A DNA stretch of 64,000 nt from contig CM025856.1 of the NCBI GenBank assembly GCA_003952965.2, positions 20,863,351 through 20,927,350 on the forward strand, in the 5' to 3' direction. The notes below the pieces were generated by a model. That model was not told the origin of the DNA. It searched no databases and saw nothing but the letters and a program-made list of their open reading frames with translations. This document shows positions 12,301 to 24,076 of the stretch, in pieces. Source of the DNA: Morella rubra (Eukaryota; Streptophyta; Magnoliopsida; Fagales; Myricaceae). The translations under genes and the position numbers were made by a program. Every line of letters begins with the position of its first letter. The first letter of the stretch is position 1.

Positions 12301-15300
12301 CCTGTTGTAGCGAGTGGTCTCTTGCGGCATGAGTCCAAGATGTCTGTCCTTCATTTCAGGTATCCTCTATTCAGCAGTCACCTTTCTCACCGCACTGCTT
12401 CTGAATTAGTGGTCTAATAGATCATAGTTTCATGAATCTTCTGTGTTTTGCAGCATAAAGAAACATGACACATACAGTGCTCCTATTAAAGCCAAGGAAG
12501 AACTTTTGTTCCATGTTGGTTTTCGGCAATTCATTGCTAGGTAGTGCTATAATTAGTGGTCATTCTAGCATCTATTGGTTTCAAGTTTTGAGGTCAATTC
12601 CCCTCACTTTGCAGGCCTATATTTTCCAGTGACAACATTAACTCGGACAAGTATAAGATGGAGCGATTTCTTCATCCTGGGCGTTTTTCTGTGGCCTCTA
12701 TTTATGCCCCAATTTGTTTTCCTTCTCTTCCTTTAGTAGTCCTGAAGAGTGCTGAAGCTGGTGTCGCACCTTCTGTTGCCGCTGTTGGTTCCCTAAAAAG
12801 CATTGACCCAGACAGGATAATACTGAAGAAGATTATTCTAACTGGGTATGATTTATTCTTGTCTCCTTCTTGAGGTTTCAGTGATCTGATTAGGCCTCTC
12901 CCTCCCCACAAGAAACAGTTGTCACATACAACATTCCTGACATTTGCATGAGAAAGTTGTGTGACAACAGTACTTCATCAAATTCATTATCTATGCACGC
13001 ATTGTTATCAACATTATGCTGAATGTTTATTCTCCGTATTTACTCTCCATTTGTGCATAGGTTCCAAACAAACAGGCCCTGAATTTGTTTTATCAACTCA
13101 TTTTATGATTAGATACAGGTAGTGTTTGCTGAGACAATTACAAAGGAAACACCCCAGTGGTATGATTAATTGAAGCTCCAACCATGGTTTGGACTTGTGG
13201 GTAGAATGGTTGACATGAATATTTGATACTGAGATGATATCCATATACATGTTGATAAATGATGCAACTTTGACAAATTCTTACACGAAGCTGTGCAAGG
13301 CTATAATTTTTTTTTTCTTACTGCTTCTTTCATCATCTCTTGTTGAAATTGTTTGAGCACTTCATTAAATGTATATGGAGTGAATTTAATGGTGCAAATG
13401 TAATGGTATTTTTATGCACTTACTCCCTAAAGCTTAAGCTTTTTCTGATGCAGTTACCCACAAAGAGTTTCAAAATTGAAAGCCACGGTAAGGTATATGT
13501 TTCATCACCCTGAGGATGTCCGATGGTTCAAGGTAAGAGAATTTCTATGCAATATTTTTTTTCAAGGTGGAGGTTTTGGAGTCTTAGCCTACATCTATCA
13601 TAATCGGATTCTTGATGTGGGTGGCCATTGTTGCAGCCGGTGGAAGTGTGGAGCAAATGTGGTCGCCGTGGTCGTATCAAAGAACCTGTTGGTACACATG
13701 GTATGCTTCTTTTTCTAACAAGCTAATGAATCTGGCATTCTTTCCTTGAAAGTCCATAAGTTTGATATGATGCATAGCAAAGGCTGTTATGTGCCTGACA
13801 GTGTGCTTATTCTCTAAATCTTTTCTTAGGGGCGATGAAGTGCGTTTTCAATGGGATCCTTCAGCAGCATGACACTGTGTGCATTTATAAGACCCTGAAG
13901 ATGATGCATCAGGTTCCTTGAACTTGAATGACACTGGTGACGCATGTAACTGATGTTGATTCGATGATGATGGTGAGTTTTGGTATGCTATATTTGTATT
14001 TACTGCCATTTAAGTTATTTGGGAGACAGCCTCTATTGACTGAGATAGCCACTCAAAAGGATCAAGGTGCAAACCCCACGATTGTTTCCATCTTCTCCAG
14101 GCATAATGAATGTAAACTGAACTGGGACATGAGTGGACTATGAAATACAGTCAGAACCAATGACCTGTTGAACTATGTGATTCCCCTGGAAGCATTTAAA
14201 ACAATATGAATGTCTTCATAGGATAGATCTTTCAAGTGATTATAATGTACATTTATCTTGGGATGCACTTCTTTTCTGTGATGCAGGATGGTGAGAACAG
14301 TTGACACAGGAACTTATTGGATGAGATTCAAGAAGATTAAAAATGCACATGCTGAAGTCATTGAGGGTACTGCTATCTTTTTCCTGATCTGAGAATTGCC
14401 TTACTGGAAATCAAGGTTAACTTGCTTGACGAAACTTGTTGGCTATAGGCGTTCAATTGACTGAGATTCTTGTTGTGGCCTCCCAGTCTGACTCCCCTGG
14501 AACATAAAACAGCTTCATCTTTCAATCATGATTATCATGCAATGCAGGATGGTGAGAACTTGACACAGGAACAAATAGCGGATGAGATTCAAAAGATTAA
14601 AAATGCACATGCTGAAGATGAGGGTACTTATCTTTTTCCTGATCTAGAATTGGTAGTTTACTGGAAATCATTAGCTTGTTTGGCTTAGGTGTTCCTTACT
14701 GGACGAATGTCCAGCAACTTAGGGGCATGAATGCTTTAAGTGATTGAGTCTCTCTCTAAAATTGATTTCAGATACAAGGTTCTTCCTGTTGCATTTATGC
14801 AAATGGATGTTTTGTAGATGTAAGCCTGACTACCCGAACGTAAAAGAAAGAAAGCAACAAAAAAGATATCAGGCAAAACAAGAAAGAAAGAAGAAAAATA
14901 TATTTGTGGATAAAAAGTAGGACCGTATCACTCACAGTTGCAAAGAAGGGACTAGTATCCACTCCTCCAAACACATCACTATAGGGTGATCGTGCACTTG
15001 CTTCAGCTCAATCAGATATTAGTATATTGAACCAAATATTCTTTGAGGTTAGCTTGTGCTGGTTGCTGATTTATTGTTTTTCTTCAATGGTTTGTTATCT
15101 TTCAGAATTTCCTGATGAAGTTGATACACCATTAGACACTCCCGCTAGAAGACGCTTTGCCAAGTATAGAGGCCTCAAGTCCTTTAGGACCTCATCATGG
15201 GACCCAAAAGTAACATTCTTGTGATTCAGTAATTGTAATCTATGTTGTCTCCAAGTATCAGAAACCCCTCCTAAAGTTCTATTGAATGAATATCAGGAAT

Positions 15301-17176
15301 CTCTACCCCCGGAATATGCGAGAATTTTTGCATTTGATAATTTTGCAAGAACACAAAAACACGTTCTTTCTAATGCTTTAGATATGGAGCAAGAGAACAG
15401 GGATGACTGCATACCAACTGGCTCATACATAAGCCTACATATAAAGGAAGTTCCAAATGGTGTTGCTTGCAAATTATGCTCTCTAGCAAAGACAGTTCCT
15501 GTTGTAGCGAGTGGTCTCTTGCGGCATGAGTCCAAGATGTCTGTCCTTCATTTCAGGTATCCTCTATTCAGCAGTCACCTTTCTCACCTCACTGCTTCTG
15601 AATTAGTGGTCTAATAGATCATAGTTTCATGAATCTTCTGTGTTTTGCAGCATAAAGAAACATGACACGTACAGTGCTCCTATTAAAGCCAAGGAAGAAC
15701 TTTTGTTCCATGTTGGTTTTCGGCAATTCATTGCTAGGTAGTGCTATAATTAGTGGTCATTCTAGCATCTATTGGTTTCAAGTTTTGAGGTCAATTCCCC
15801 TCACTTTGCAGGCCTATATTTTCCAGTGACAACATTAACTCGGACAAGTATAAGATGGAGCGATTTCTTCATCCTGGGCGTTTTTCTGTGGCCTCTATTT
15901 ATGCCCCAATTTGTTTTCCTTCTCTTCCTTTAGTAGTCCTGAAGAGTGCTGAAGCTGGTGTCGCACCTTCTGTTGCCGCTGTTGGTTCCCTAAAAAGCAT
16001 TGACCCAGACAGGATAATACTGAAGAAGATTATTCTAACTGGGTATGATTTATTCTTGTCTCCTTCTTGAGGTTTCAGTGATCTGATTAGGCCTCTCCCT
16101 CCCCACAAGAAACAGTTGTCACATACAACATTCCTGACATTTGCATGAGAAAGTTGTGTGACAACAGTACTTCATCAAATTCATTATCTATGCACGCATT
16201 GTTATTATCAACATTATGCTGAATGTTTATTCTCCGTATTTACTCTCCATTTGTGCATAGGTTCCAAACAAACAGGCCCTGAATTTGTTTTATCAACTCA
16301 TTTTATGATTAGATACAGGTAGTGTTTGCTGAGACAATTACAAAGGAAACACCCCAGTGGTATGATTAATTGAAACTCCAACCATGGTTTGGACTTGTGG
16401 GTAGAATGGTTGACATGAATATTTGATACTGAGATTATATCCATATACATGTTGATAAATGATGCAACTTTGACAAATTCTTACACGAAGCTGTGCAAGG
16501 CTATAATTTTTTTTTTCTTACTGCTTCTTTCATCATCTCTTGTTGAAATTGTTTGAGCACTTCATTAAATGTATATGGAGTGAATTTAATGGTGCAAATG
16601 TAATAGTATTTTTATGCACTTACTTCCTAAAGCTTAAGCTTTTTCTGATGCAGTTACCCACAAAGAGTTTCAAAATTGAAAGCCACGGTAAGGTATATGT
16701 TTCATCACCCTGAGGATGTCCGATGGTTCAAGGTAAGAGAATTTCTATGCAATATTTTTTTTCAAGGTGGAGGTTTTGGAGTCTTAGCCTACATCTATCA
16801 TAATCGGATTCTTGATGTGGGTGGCCATTGTTGCAGCCGGTGGAAGTGTGGAGCAAATGTGGTCGCCGTGGTCGTATCAAAGAACCCGTTGGTACACATG
16901 GTATGCTTCTTTTTCTAACAAGCTAATCTGTTAGGAATCTGTATGGGAATCTGGCATTCTTTCCTTGAAAGTCCATAAGTTTGATATGATGCATAGCAAA
17001 GGCTGTTATGTGCATGAGCAGCATGACAGTGTGCTTATTCTCTAAATCTTTTCTTAGGGGCGATGAAGTGCGTTTTCAATGGGATCCTTCAGCAGCATGA
17101 CACTGTGTGCATGAGCTTGTATAAGCGTGCGTATCCCAAGTGGCCAGACCATCGCTTCCCGATTCTTGATGCGTGA
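6310..17176 (+). CDS. TSR1: Pre-rRNA-processing protein TSR1 (40S ribosome biogenesis factor)
   Basis: Spliced model of 21 exons: 6310-6400, 6565-6641, 6718-6795, 6970-7101, 7696-7746, 7846-7986, 8083-8205, 8336-8413, 8662-8754, 8826-8948, 10080-10163, 10598-10696, 10811-11008, 11306-11381, then the intact second set 15106-15209, 15297-15556, 15651-15737, 15812-16042, 16654-16732, 16837-16900 and 17058-17176. The total is 2388 nt and 795 residues, close to the usual plant length. The N-terminus [35 protein letters not shown], the acidic middle, [20 protein letters not shown] and [13 protein letters not shown] are TSR1 hallmarks. TSR1 is a BMS1-related GTPase-fold protein that has lost nucleotide binding and acts in late 40S assembly (family knowledge). 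The ATG sits in a strong context (TTCGCCATGGGA). Between exons 14 and 15 of this model lies a broken tandem copy of the 3' exons. If that copy is real, normal splicing must skip it; if it is an assembly error, the gene is simply single-copy. Confidence 0.85.
11943..13884 (+). pseudogene. First, broken copy of TSR1 exons 15-21
   Basis: Exons homologous to the TSR1 3' end: 11943-12046, 12113-12359, 12454-12540, 12615-12845, 13454-13532, 13637-13700 and 13830-13884. Splice sites and introns are nearly identical to the second set at 15106-17176. Exon 16 here lacks a GAA codon near 12128, lacks one base near 12218 (frameshift) and lacks nine bases near 12255. Exon 21 is cut after GTGTGCAT and runs into a piece of exon 13, so there is no native stop. 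This copy cannot make the C-terminus of the protein. Introns differ by small indels (for example about 100 bp extra near 11450-11540). Confidence 0.75.
13885..14547 (+). other. Scrambled joint of the TSR1 tandem repeat, with exon 13 and exon 14 relics
   Basis: After the truncated exon 21, sequence restarts inside exon 13 (GACCCTGAAGATGAT at about 13890). It continues through intron 13 with many one- to five-base insertions compared with 10933-11305. A degraded exon 14 follows (about 14288-14368), with extra bases inside the conserved stretch, and then a clean exon 14 at 14548-14623. Indel density is far above that of the flanking copies. The pattern fits unpolished long-read sequence or a complex repair joint. 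Confidence 0.65.
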
Positions 17177-17814
17177 TCAACCACAGATGGTGCTAATTCC
17201 TGTGCGGTTGATCCTAGACTAGAAGAAAGCCATGCTTGCGACGGGAATGAAGCTCTGGTTCAGATTGTCAACTCCAATTTCATGTTTGTTTGTAAGCTGC
17301 ATGTAGTTGAGTGACATGGGGTTCCTTTACTTTTCATTGGGTGGGCGGGGAGATCCTTTTTTTTGTGTGGTGGTTTGGGGGGGAGGGTGTGAACATGAGG
17401 TTCTTCATTGCACCTCGTCCTGTGTTGCTTTTTCTTCCCTTTGATTTATATTGTTTGAAATCGTAGGCAACTTAAAATCTATAGTGAAAAGGCTGGAAAG
17501 AAAAAAGAAAAAAAAAAAGAGAGAGAGATTAAAGGGGTAGCCGGTAGCAGTTGGTGAGTGTGTGGGGCACACAAGGCCACCTGTTTGGTTAACTTAATAA
17601 TTTTGTTTTGTAAAGTAACCGGTTTCAGCCTGATGGATACGACTATTACCTTCCTCAAAGTTGGTGCCCGACGTTAGCCTCGGGAAATTTTTGAGTGAAT
17701 TGATATTCATTTCCTTTTAACGTGCATGGTTTGGTTACCTTCATCTGGGTGTGGTGGTTTTAACTCTTTGAGTGACTTGGATGCGGCGTGGATTCTTTTG
17801 AACGTTCAAGGTTG
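17177..17814 (+). other. TSR1 3' UTR and downstream spacer
   Basis: Non-coding sequence after the TSR1 stop, with G/T-rich and purine-rich stretches (about 17340-17530), probably the 3' UTR and polyadenylation region. No ORF or repeat family is recognised. Confidence 0.55.
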
Positions 17815-18090
17815 GTTTGAGGCAATCAACAAGATAACTTACACGGGCCTCTAAATCAATAGAGAGGTTTTCCTTTATTTTTCCAGCAAATGTGTAAAAG
17901 CGAGTCAAGTTTTCCGATCGGGATTGCTTTTGCAGATTTCATCTTTTGCAGACAATAACATCAAAAGGATATAGTCTGCCCTTTTCGTTCATGGAATAGA
18001 AGAAAGTAAACGGGATCATTTGTCTGGTCCAAAGAGGGAGATCTTGTGTGTCGTCCGGTTAGAGGGTGTTGGAGCAGAGGATCTTTTTGC
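17815..18090 (-). pseudogene. Relic of a BAHD acyltransferase N-terminal region
   Basis: On the plus strand, CACGGGCCTCTAAAT, TATAGAGAGGTT-like text, GTAAAAGCGAGT, GGGATTGCTTTTGCAG, CCAAAGAGGGAGA and GGGTGTTGGAG occur in the same order and spacing as in the first third of the intact BAHD gene at 62568-63920. Many indels separate them. It represents roughly codons 15-105. No open frame survives. It marks the edge of the BAHD array next to TSR1. Confidence 0.65.
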
Positions 18091-19792
18091 TAATTAACTC
18101 AGTAACACCAAAACCTTGCGCCGAGATCAAGCCATTTCGAATTAATGACGCGCCGACCGCCGGTTTTTTTTTAATCTGTCCTTTTATATTATGGCATAAA
18201 GTCATGATCTGACATTATTCCCCACATTTATTTTTGGGCGATTTATTTATTTCTACACCGGTAGTGGTATTATAGGAATTCCAACAAAACTATTTTAAAA
18301 ATTCAGGAATTGAAAGGCCAAATTTGTCTTTTAAGCAACTTTAAAATATATATATTTTTTCATCTGATCTCTTATTGTGGCTGGACAAAGCTTGTCAGAG
18401 ATTCAGATCGAATGCGATGAAGCTTACAATAAAATAAAGGAATCAAGAAAATGATTTAGAAAATATATGTGATGAATTGAAGGATAAGGTTGATGTCACA
18501 TGGAAAGCAGATCATCATAAGAGCACTCCATTTTTTAATCATGCCTAAACTTTCTTAATCGGTATTTTTTTTTTAACAAGGTGTTGTTGCAGCTTAAGTG
18601 CACTCTGACTAATCCTGAAGTCTGTGTAGTTTTTCCGTCCCACACAAATCGGGCAACTACTAAAAAATTATCTTCTTAACCGGTGATTGCTCTCCATAAA
18701 TCATGTTTCTAACAATTGTTAAGGTTAGGAAGCTTATGCTTCTCTCTCTCCCTAACCTTTAAGTTTCTAATTGTTGATAAAGCAAGTTTAAGCCCAATTG
18801 GCCCGTTTATTGCATCCAGAGTCGGGTATGAGAAAGCAAAGGGCAATCTACGCCGTTATTTCTTGATAAAAAAAAAAAAAAAAAATCTACGCCTTTATTT
18901 CTATTTGATTAATGCCCGCAATCGGCCCTAGTATGGTTTGGGTCATTCTCTGAACATAAGAGTCCAATTCTGCTGCTTTCAGTTTTATTACTACCTCCAA
19001 TAGCAAAGAAAAAAAAAAAAATTACTACCTCCAATATGGAGCATAGTTTTAGGTCATATGAATCGGTGGTAAATTGGAGAAGCCCAATTTCTTTCCAAGC
19101 TAATTTAGGCCCACACGACTCTCTAGGACTGATGTAGCCCTCTCTTATCCACAGAAAATGGAAAAGAATATGAAAGAAATGGGAAGAATAGAAAAACACG
19201 CCAGTGTTAAAAAAAAAAAAAAAAAAGGGGAAGAAAATTACTCTCTTCCCCAGAAAGGAAAAAGATATAGAAAGTACTCACATTACAAGGTTTCCTTTCT
19301 TGGGCGGTCGTCTTATATATTTTGAAATTTATTTCGTCCTCGAGTTCTAAACACGACAGCTGTCTACAACTTTCCTCTGCCTCCAAAACACAGGATTAGG
19401 CTGGAATCTCCAACTCAGAATTTTCTTGTCTCACCAAAATCCAGAGTCTCACATGAAGATAGAAGATAGAAGATCAAAATTTGCCAAATTCATTTTTCTC
19501 TTCCTTCGAAAAAAGGTCTAATATGTAGGCTAAACAGACAATAAAATAGAGTCTTACAGCTCCCAACCAACGGCAACAACCAGCGATAGGAAAAATATTT
19601 GAACTAGGAAGCTAAAATCCAAAGACTACAAAGAAACAATGACTGGTAGAATTAGTTGGCGGCTTAGTAGCTTGAAAATATGAACGTGTTTAGCATCAAT
19701 GACACACCATTTAGGCACTTGAAAAGAAACTTGGCATTTATTTGAAGTATCAAGCTTACAATCCAGGACAATGACCTCCATGGGTGAATTGT
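18091..19792. other. Intergenic spacer upstream of the BAHD array
   Basis: AT-rich and non-coding, with several A runs (about 18868-18885, 19008-19020, 19209-19226). Pieces such as GTCCAATTCTG near 18961 and CATAAGAGCA near 18518 recur near 23569/27200 and 22296, showing that this spacer belongs to the repeating unit of the BAHD array. The last 150 bp is the conserved 3' flank of copy A. Confidence 0.55.
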
Positions 19793-21146
19793 CTAGGTTA
19801 GGGGACTAGGGTCCATGGAAGCGAATGCAAGGAGTTCCTTGTCCTGTCCTAACAGGGTAAAATCTTCTTCAGTTAAATACACCCATGCTTCTACTCCACC
19901 GGGAGATCTTGTGTCCATTAGTAATACCTTATTTGAGGTCGAACGCTGCTCTGAATCACTGCTGTTTGCAGCAGAACAACTTGCCCAGAACGGTTTTCCC
20001 CACCCAAAATCTATATCATACAGACCAAAGTTGCACCAACTGCTAAACCAAATGTGGTCCATTTCGGAAAAACTTGCTGTGCTAGGCAGCACCCCACCTA
20101 TTGTCTTCAGAAGCTCGCAAAGCATTGGAAACCCTTCATCACCTTTTAAGTTTTTCACAAGTTCAGCATTGATCTTTGCAACTGCTTCTCTGATCTTAGT
20201 TACTCTGTAAGGTAAGGCCCCCTCCTCACTCGTACATAATGCGCCTGCCGACCAGATTAAGTTTCCCATTGAAGATTGTTTAAATGGTGGAATAGATCTT
20301 GGGCGCAAGTTTACTGCATGGGTAATAAGCGTTGGTCTGTTGATACCAGATTTGGCCTGGTAGGCAGCGCTGATGCATTTCCACAAGAAAGCTGATACAA
20401 CCTCAACTCTACTGGGTTTTGGCACGCTAGAGCTAGATGCTTTGGCTTTAAGCGATGCAATGGCGGATGCATCAAACACAATTCTCCTTGTAGCTGTAGG
20501 CTTGCCAGCTTGCAAAGACTTGAACAAAACCGTTTTAATTGTTTCTGTAGGGAACGCCGCCTTGTTCAGTTTAAAGACGGATGGGGCGTCAAAATTAGGA
20601 CATACAGTTTCACAGCCCTTACGGCATGTGGCTGCCCAACCTTTAAGAAAGACACTCAAGGCAGTTCCATCAGCGATTAGGTGGCAAACAAGAACACCAA
20701 TAGCAATGCCTCCGCATGCAAAGTTGTTCACCTGTACCATAGTCACATGACCTCCCGCACTTGCCGCTTTCCAACTGGCCTTGTGGGGAAAAAATTTAAG
20801 GAAATACTCAAGATTAGGTTGGTTGAGGCACTCGACAAGATGACAGTGCACACGGGCCTCTAAATAATCAACCCCCTGGTCATTACAATCTATAGAGAGA
20901 TTGTCTATGATTTTTCCCGCAAGAGGGTAAAAGAGAGTTAAGGTTTCTGATAGGGATTGCTTGAGTAATCGTTCTCTTTCAGCAGCAGCAAGGCCAGTGC
21001 TTTGATCCATAGGATAGAAAAGGATCACTGGGAACATAGAGGGGAGGAATGAGCCGATCCAAGAGGGAGACCTCGTAGGTTTTCATTGCTGGGGGTGTTG
21101 GAGAAGTGGGCTTGATGAACTCTCTGGAAATTATTTCGACCTCCAT
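19793..21146 (-). CDS. BAHD acyltransferase copy A (vinorine synthase-like), one-base frameshift near the N-terminus
   Basis: Single-exon BAHD gene, nearly identical to the intact copy at 62568-63920. It has HLIAD (HXXXD, catalytic His), DFGWG and the C-terminus FASMDPSPLT. BAHD enzymes move an acyl group from acyl-CoA to a hydroxyl or amine in the cytosol; this clade includes vinorine synthase and related alkaloid acetyltransferases (family knowledge). One extra T at about 21029 (CACTGGG here, CACGGG elsewhere) breaks the frame after residue 38 (LYVP). From 21037 a 414-residue frame remains open but lacks the N-terminal segment. The start at 21146 (MEVEIISREF) is chosen by comparison; an in-frame ATG 7 codons upstream (21167) is possible. 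It may be a sequencing error rather than a dead gene. Confidence 0.82.
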
Positions 21147-21275
21147 TTTTGAGCTTTCCTGAATCAAGGAGATCTAGGAAGCTCCCTGTAGCTCAAGAAG
21201 CACAAGTATCTAAACTAGATGTTGAATAGCTAGCTAGCTTGTTTTGCGCGGACAAACTGGAAACGTAGCCTCGCA

Positions 21276-21283
21276 CCTTATAG
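21276..21283 (-). promoter_or_regulatory. TATA box of BAHD copy A
   Basis: CTATAAGG on the minus strand, 130 bp upstream of the MEVEII start. The same box occurs at the same place upstream of copies F (57342-57349) and C (30809-30816, CTATAAAG). In copy B the site is changed to CGATAAGG (about 25559-25566). Confidence 0.6.
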
Positions 21284-21400
21284 AGAAGAGTCAAGAACAC
21301 GAGTAACATAACCTCACATCACACCTAGATCAAGCCATGGCGAACATTTGGATGCTAATGTCGCCGAGCATGGATAATGCCAAGATTTCCTGTAATTTAT

Positions 21401-21753
21401 TAAAGGCTTAATTACAGTTATAATCCCTGAGCTATTGATTTTTAATAAATTAATACTTGGGTACAACTTTAAAGTCTCTATGGTCCATTTTTCATACATA
21501 AAGGTTATTTTGTCCACCAAAAGTTAACCAACTAACGAAGATTGATATGGGTTAGAAGTTAAGATATCCATTTTCGAAGTCAGGTAACCTATCTTAAACC
21601 CTGTTCTTGCGAATAAGTTAACTTTGAATGGACAAAAGGACTTATATGTCTGAAAAATAGACCATAAAGATCATTTTCATTCAAAATAGTATATCAAAAA
21701 CTGGTTTGTTAAAAATCAATACTAAAGTAAATGTATCAATAATTAAACCTTTA
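21401..21753. mobile_element. MITE with long terminal inverted repeats, upstream of BAHD copy A
   Basis: The left end (TAAAGGCTTAATTACAG...) and the reverse complement of the right end (TAAAGGTTTAATTATTG...) align over more than 100 bp, including TATGGTCCATTTTTCA against TATGGTCTATTTTTCA. There is no coding capacity. A second copy lies at 57467-57819 in the same position relative to BAHD copy F, so it was carried along in the segmental duplication. Confidence 0.7.
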
Positions 21754-24076
21754 TTAAAACATAAATTACTATCCTCCAATAGACAGCTTTGGAGCGTTTA
21801 ACAAGTAAGCATCCAGGAATATTCCAGACAGCTGTATATGTCAATAAGTCATCGGATCGGTTGCTTTCTTCCTAACTTGTGTTACAAGAATTCTATTGAA
21901 AAAACACTATATATTTTCATATATTTATCCGTACGAACTGAGCATATAGATGACTTTCTCACTTATCTATGCTGTGGGTCTTAATTAATTGGTTAGTTAT
22001 CATGTCAATATTGCAAATGTCATCTATGCGATTTTTTTTTTTATTTCTATACCAATATTAGTGGTATTAATTATTGGGATTTACAGAAAATTATCTCGTT
22101 AATTCAATAATTGAAGCCAAAATTTTGTCTTTTAACCACCTTAATTAATTTGAACTGTGTATATTTTTTCTCTCTCCAGAGATTCAGATCAAATGCCACG
22201 AAGCTTACTGTAAATAAATAGAATAAATAAAAAGGAGAAAAAGAGTGTGATGAAGTCAACGAGAAGGTTGTTGTCACATGGGAAGCAGACACGCATAAGA
22301 GCATCTTATTGGCATAGTTTTTAGTAATTTAATAATCCGGTCCATTTTCTTTGAGATAGGAAAATATCTTTATTTTGAAAATTCTTAGTTAGCGATATTT
22401 TTATGTGTAGTAAATAATGGTTTAGCAGTATATAAATCACTCGAACCCACTCTATAAACTCCCAACACTTGAGAGGCCGGTTCAAGTGTTCGCGGTTTAC
22501 TGTTGTGCTCCTATATAAAATCTATCTAAATTCGGTACATAAAAGTCAAGTACAACGGATTAATTTTCACTTTATCCAGAAAATAATAATCTCAGGACTA
22601 TTTTTAGAAACCAAAGAAATAGATTCAATTATTTTGTACCCATCAGGCCATATTGTTTTTCCAAATTTGATATCATCTATCAACTTCATTATTTTGGTTA
22701 TTATTATATTTAATGAAAGTATGTACTTTTTTGATTATTTGAGTAGTGATAGATACTATGTATGACTATTAATCGCGAATTGGCTGAACATTGACCCACC
22801 CCATTGGGTCACTGATTGCTCTCTATTTTTAAGCCATGCCTAAACTTTCTTAGTTAGTTCTAGCTTTCAATAAACCACTTTTCATGAAAATAATGATAAC
22901 ACAATCTTCACTTTTAACTCTCAAAGTATCATTCAAATGTTAATTTTCAATCTGAATTTTCAATTTCATCATTTTACATTTCTAAAGTTTCAGAGTTTAT
23001 CAATTTCAACTTTCCGTCTACGCAACTCGTTAAAGATGAAGGAAAGAAGCTCAAAAGGATAAAAATATCTCGAATGAAAATGTGCTAAAAGACAACTGAA
23101 TTTAGGATATAGTGTTCTTTCTAAGTTTCTTTTTTCATATTTAAGAGGGAAAATAAGACAGAAAGAGCTGAAATTAATAAATCTCAAAACTTTAAGGATA
23201 TAATTTAATGAAATAAAAAATTCAGGATAAATAACATTAGAGTAAGTTTGAAAATTTAAAATGATAAACAATATAAGAAAAGAACGAAGATGAATCAAAA
23301 CTCATTATGTGCAGTGTTTTTTTTTTTCTTTTTTTGCCCCAAAGCGAAATTAAACATACTATTACTGTAGACATCACGGTGCGTGTGGCTTATAATCCCA
23401 GTCACAATTAGAACAGACGGGAGGAATCCTATCCAACAGGTCTTTGCCAAAAGAGCCAGACTGCATGGCCCATTTGACTACATGATGTGCCTTCTGGAAT
23501 CCTATTCGAGTTATGTCCACAATCAGCCCTTCTATTGTTTGGGGCATTTTCTGAACACTTTTGAGTCCAATTCTGTCGCTTTATTGATGTTTTAGGTCTG
23601 CATTTTTTATCTTGACTACTAATTCCGGTCCCCTATGTACTTAAGCCCAGCGGCTTTCCCCAGCTAGCATGTGTTCTAAAGTTCAGGCCCACTTGGTTCT
23701 GGTTGCCAATATTCTGCTCTTTAGGACTTGTGAAGCCTATTTTTACCGCAAGAGAATGCAGAATGGAAAATAATATTAACAGAACTGAACGTGGGAAAAT
23801 TTCCAAATAAAAACGACGCCAAATGGGTAAAATATAGATAAACGACAGGTGCCCTTTCTTATGGGCCTTCTTATTTTGCAATTTGTTTCTTCTTAATTGA
23901 TATCAAAGACGCGAAAAGAAAAAATAACTGGTAGAAGTTGAAGGCTTAGTAGCTTGCAAATTTGAACGTGCCTGGTATCAATGACACACCAGTAAGGGAC
24001 TGGAAGAGAAACTTGGCATTTATTTAAGTACCAAGCTTACAATTAGACAGGTCAATGACCTCCATGGGCGAATTGT
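21754..24076. other. Spacer between BAHD copies A and B
   Basis: AT-rich and non-coding. It shares blocks with the next spacer, for example GTAATTTAATAATCCGGTCC near 22325 against GTAATGTAGTAATCCGGTCC near 26678, and GGCCCACTTGGTTCTGGTTG at about 23685 and 27337. It is therefore part of the repeated unit. The final 140 bp match the 3' flank of the other BAHD genes. No gene is recognised. Confidence 0.55.

Noticed and set aside
11943..13884. First TSR1 3' set as a second functional TSR1 gene
   Set aside because: It has no own 5' exons, a frameshift in exon 16 and no stop codon, so it cannot be an independent gene.
20373..20750. Plus-strand frames of 120-135 residues opposite the BAHD genes, repeated in each copy
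   Set aside because: They are antisense shadows of the BAHD coding strand and recur only because the genes do.
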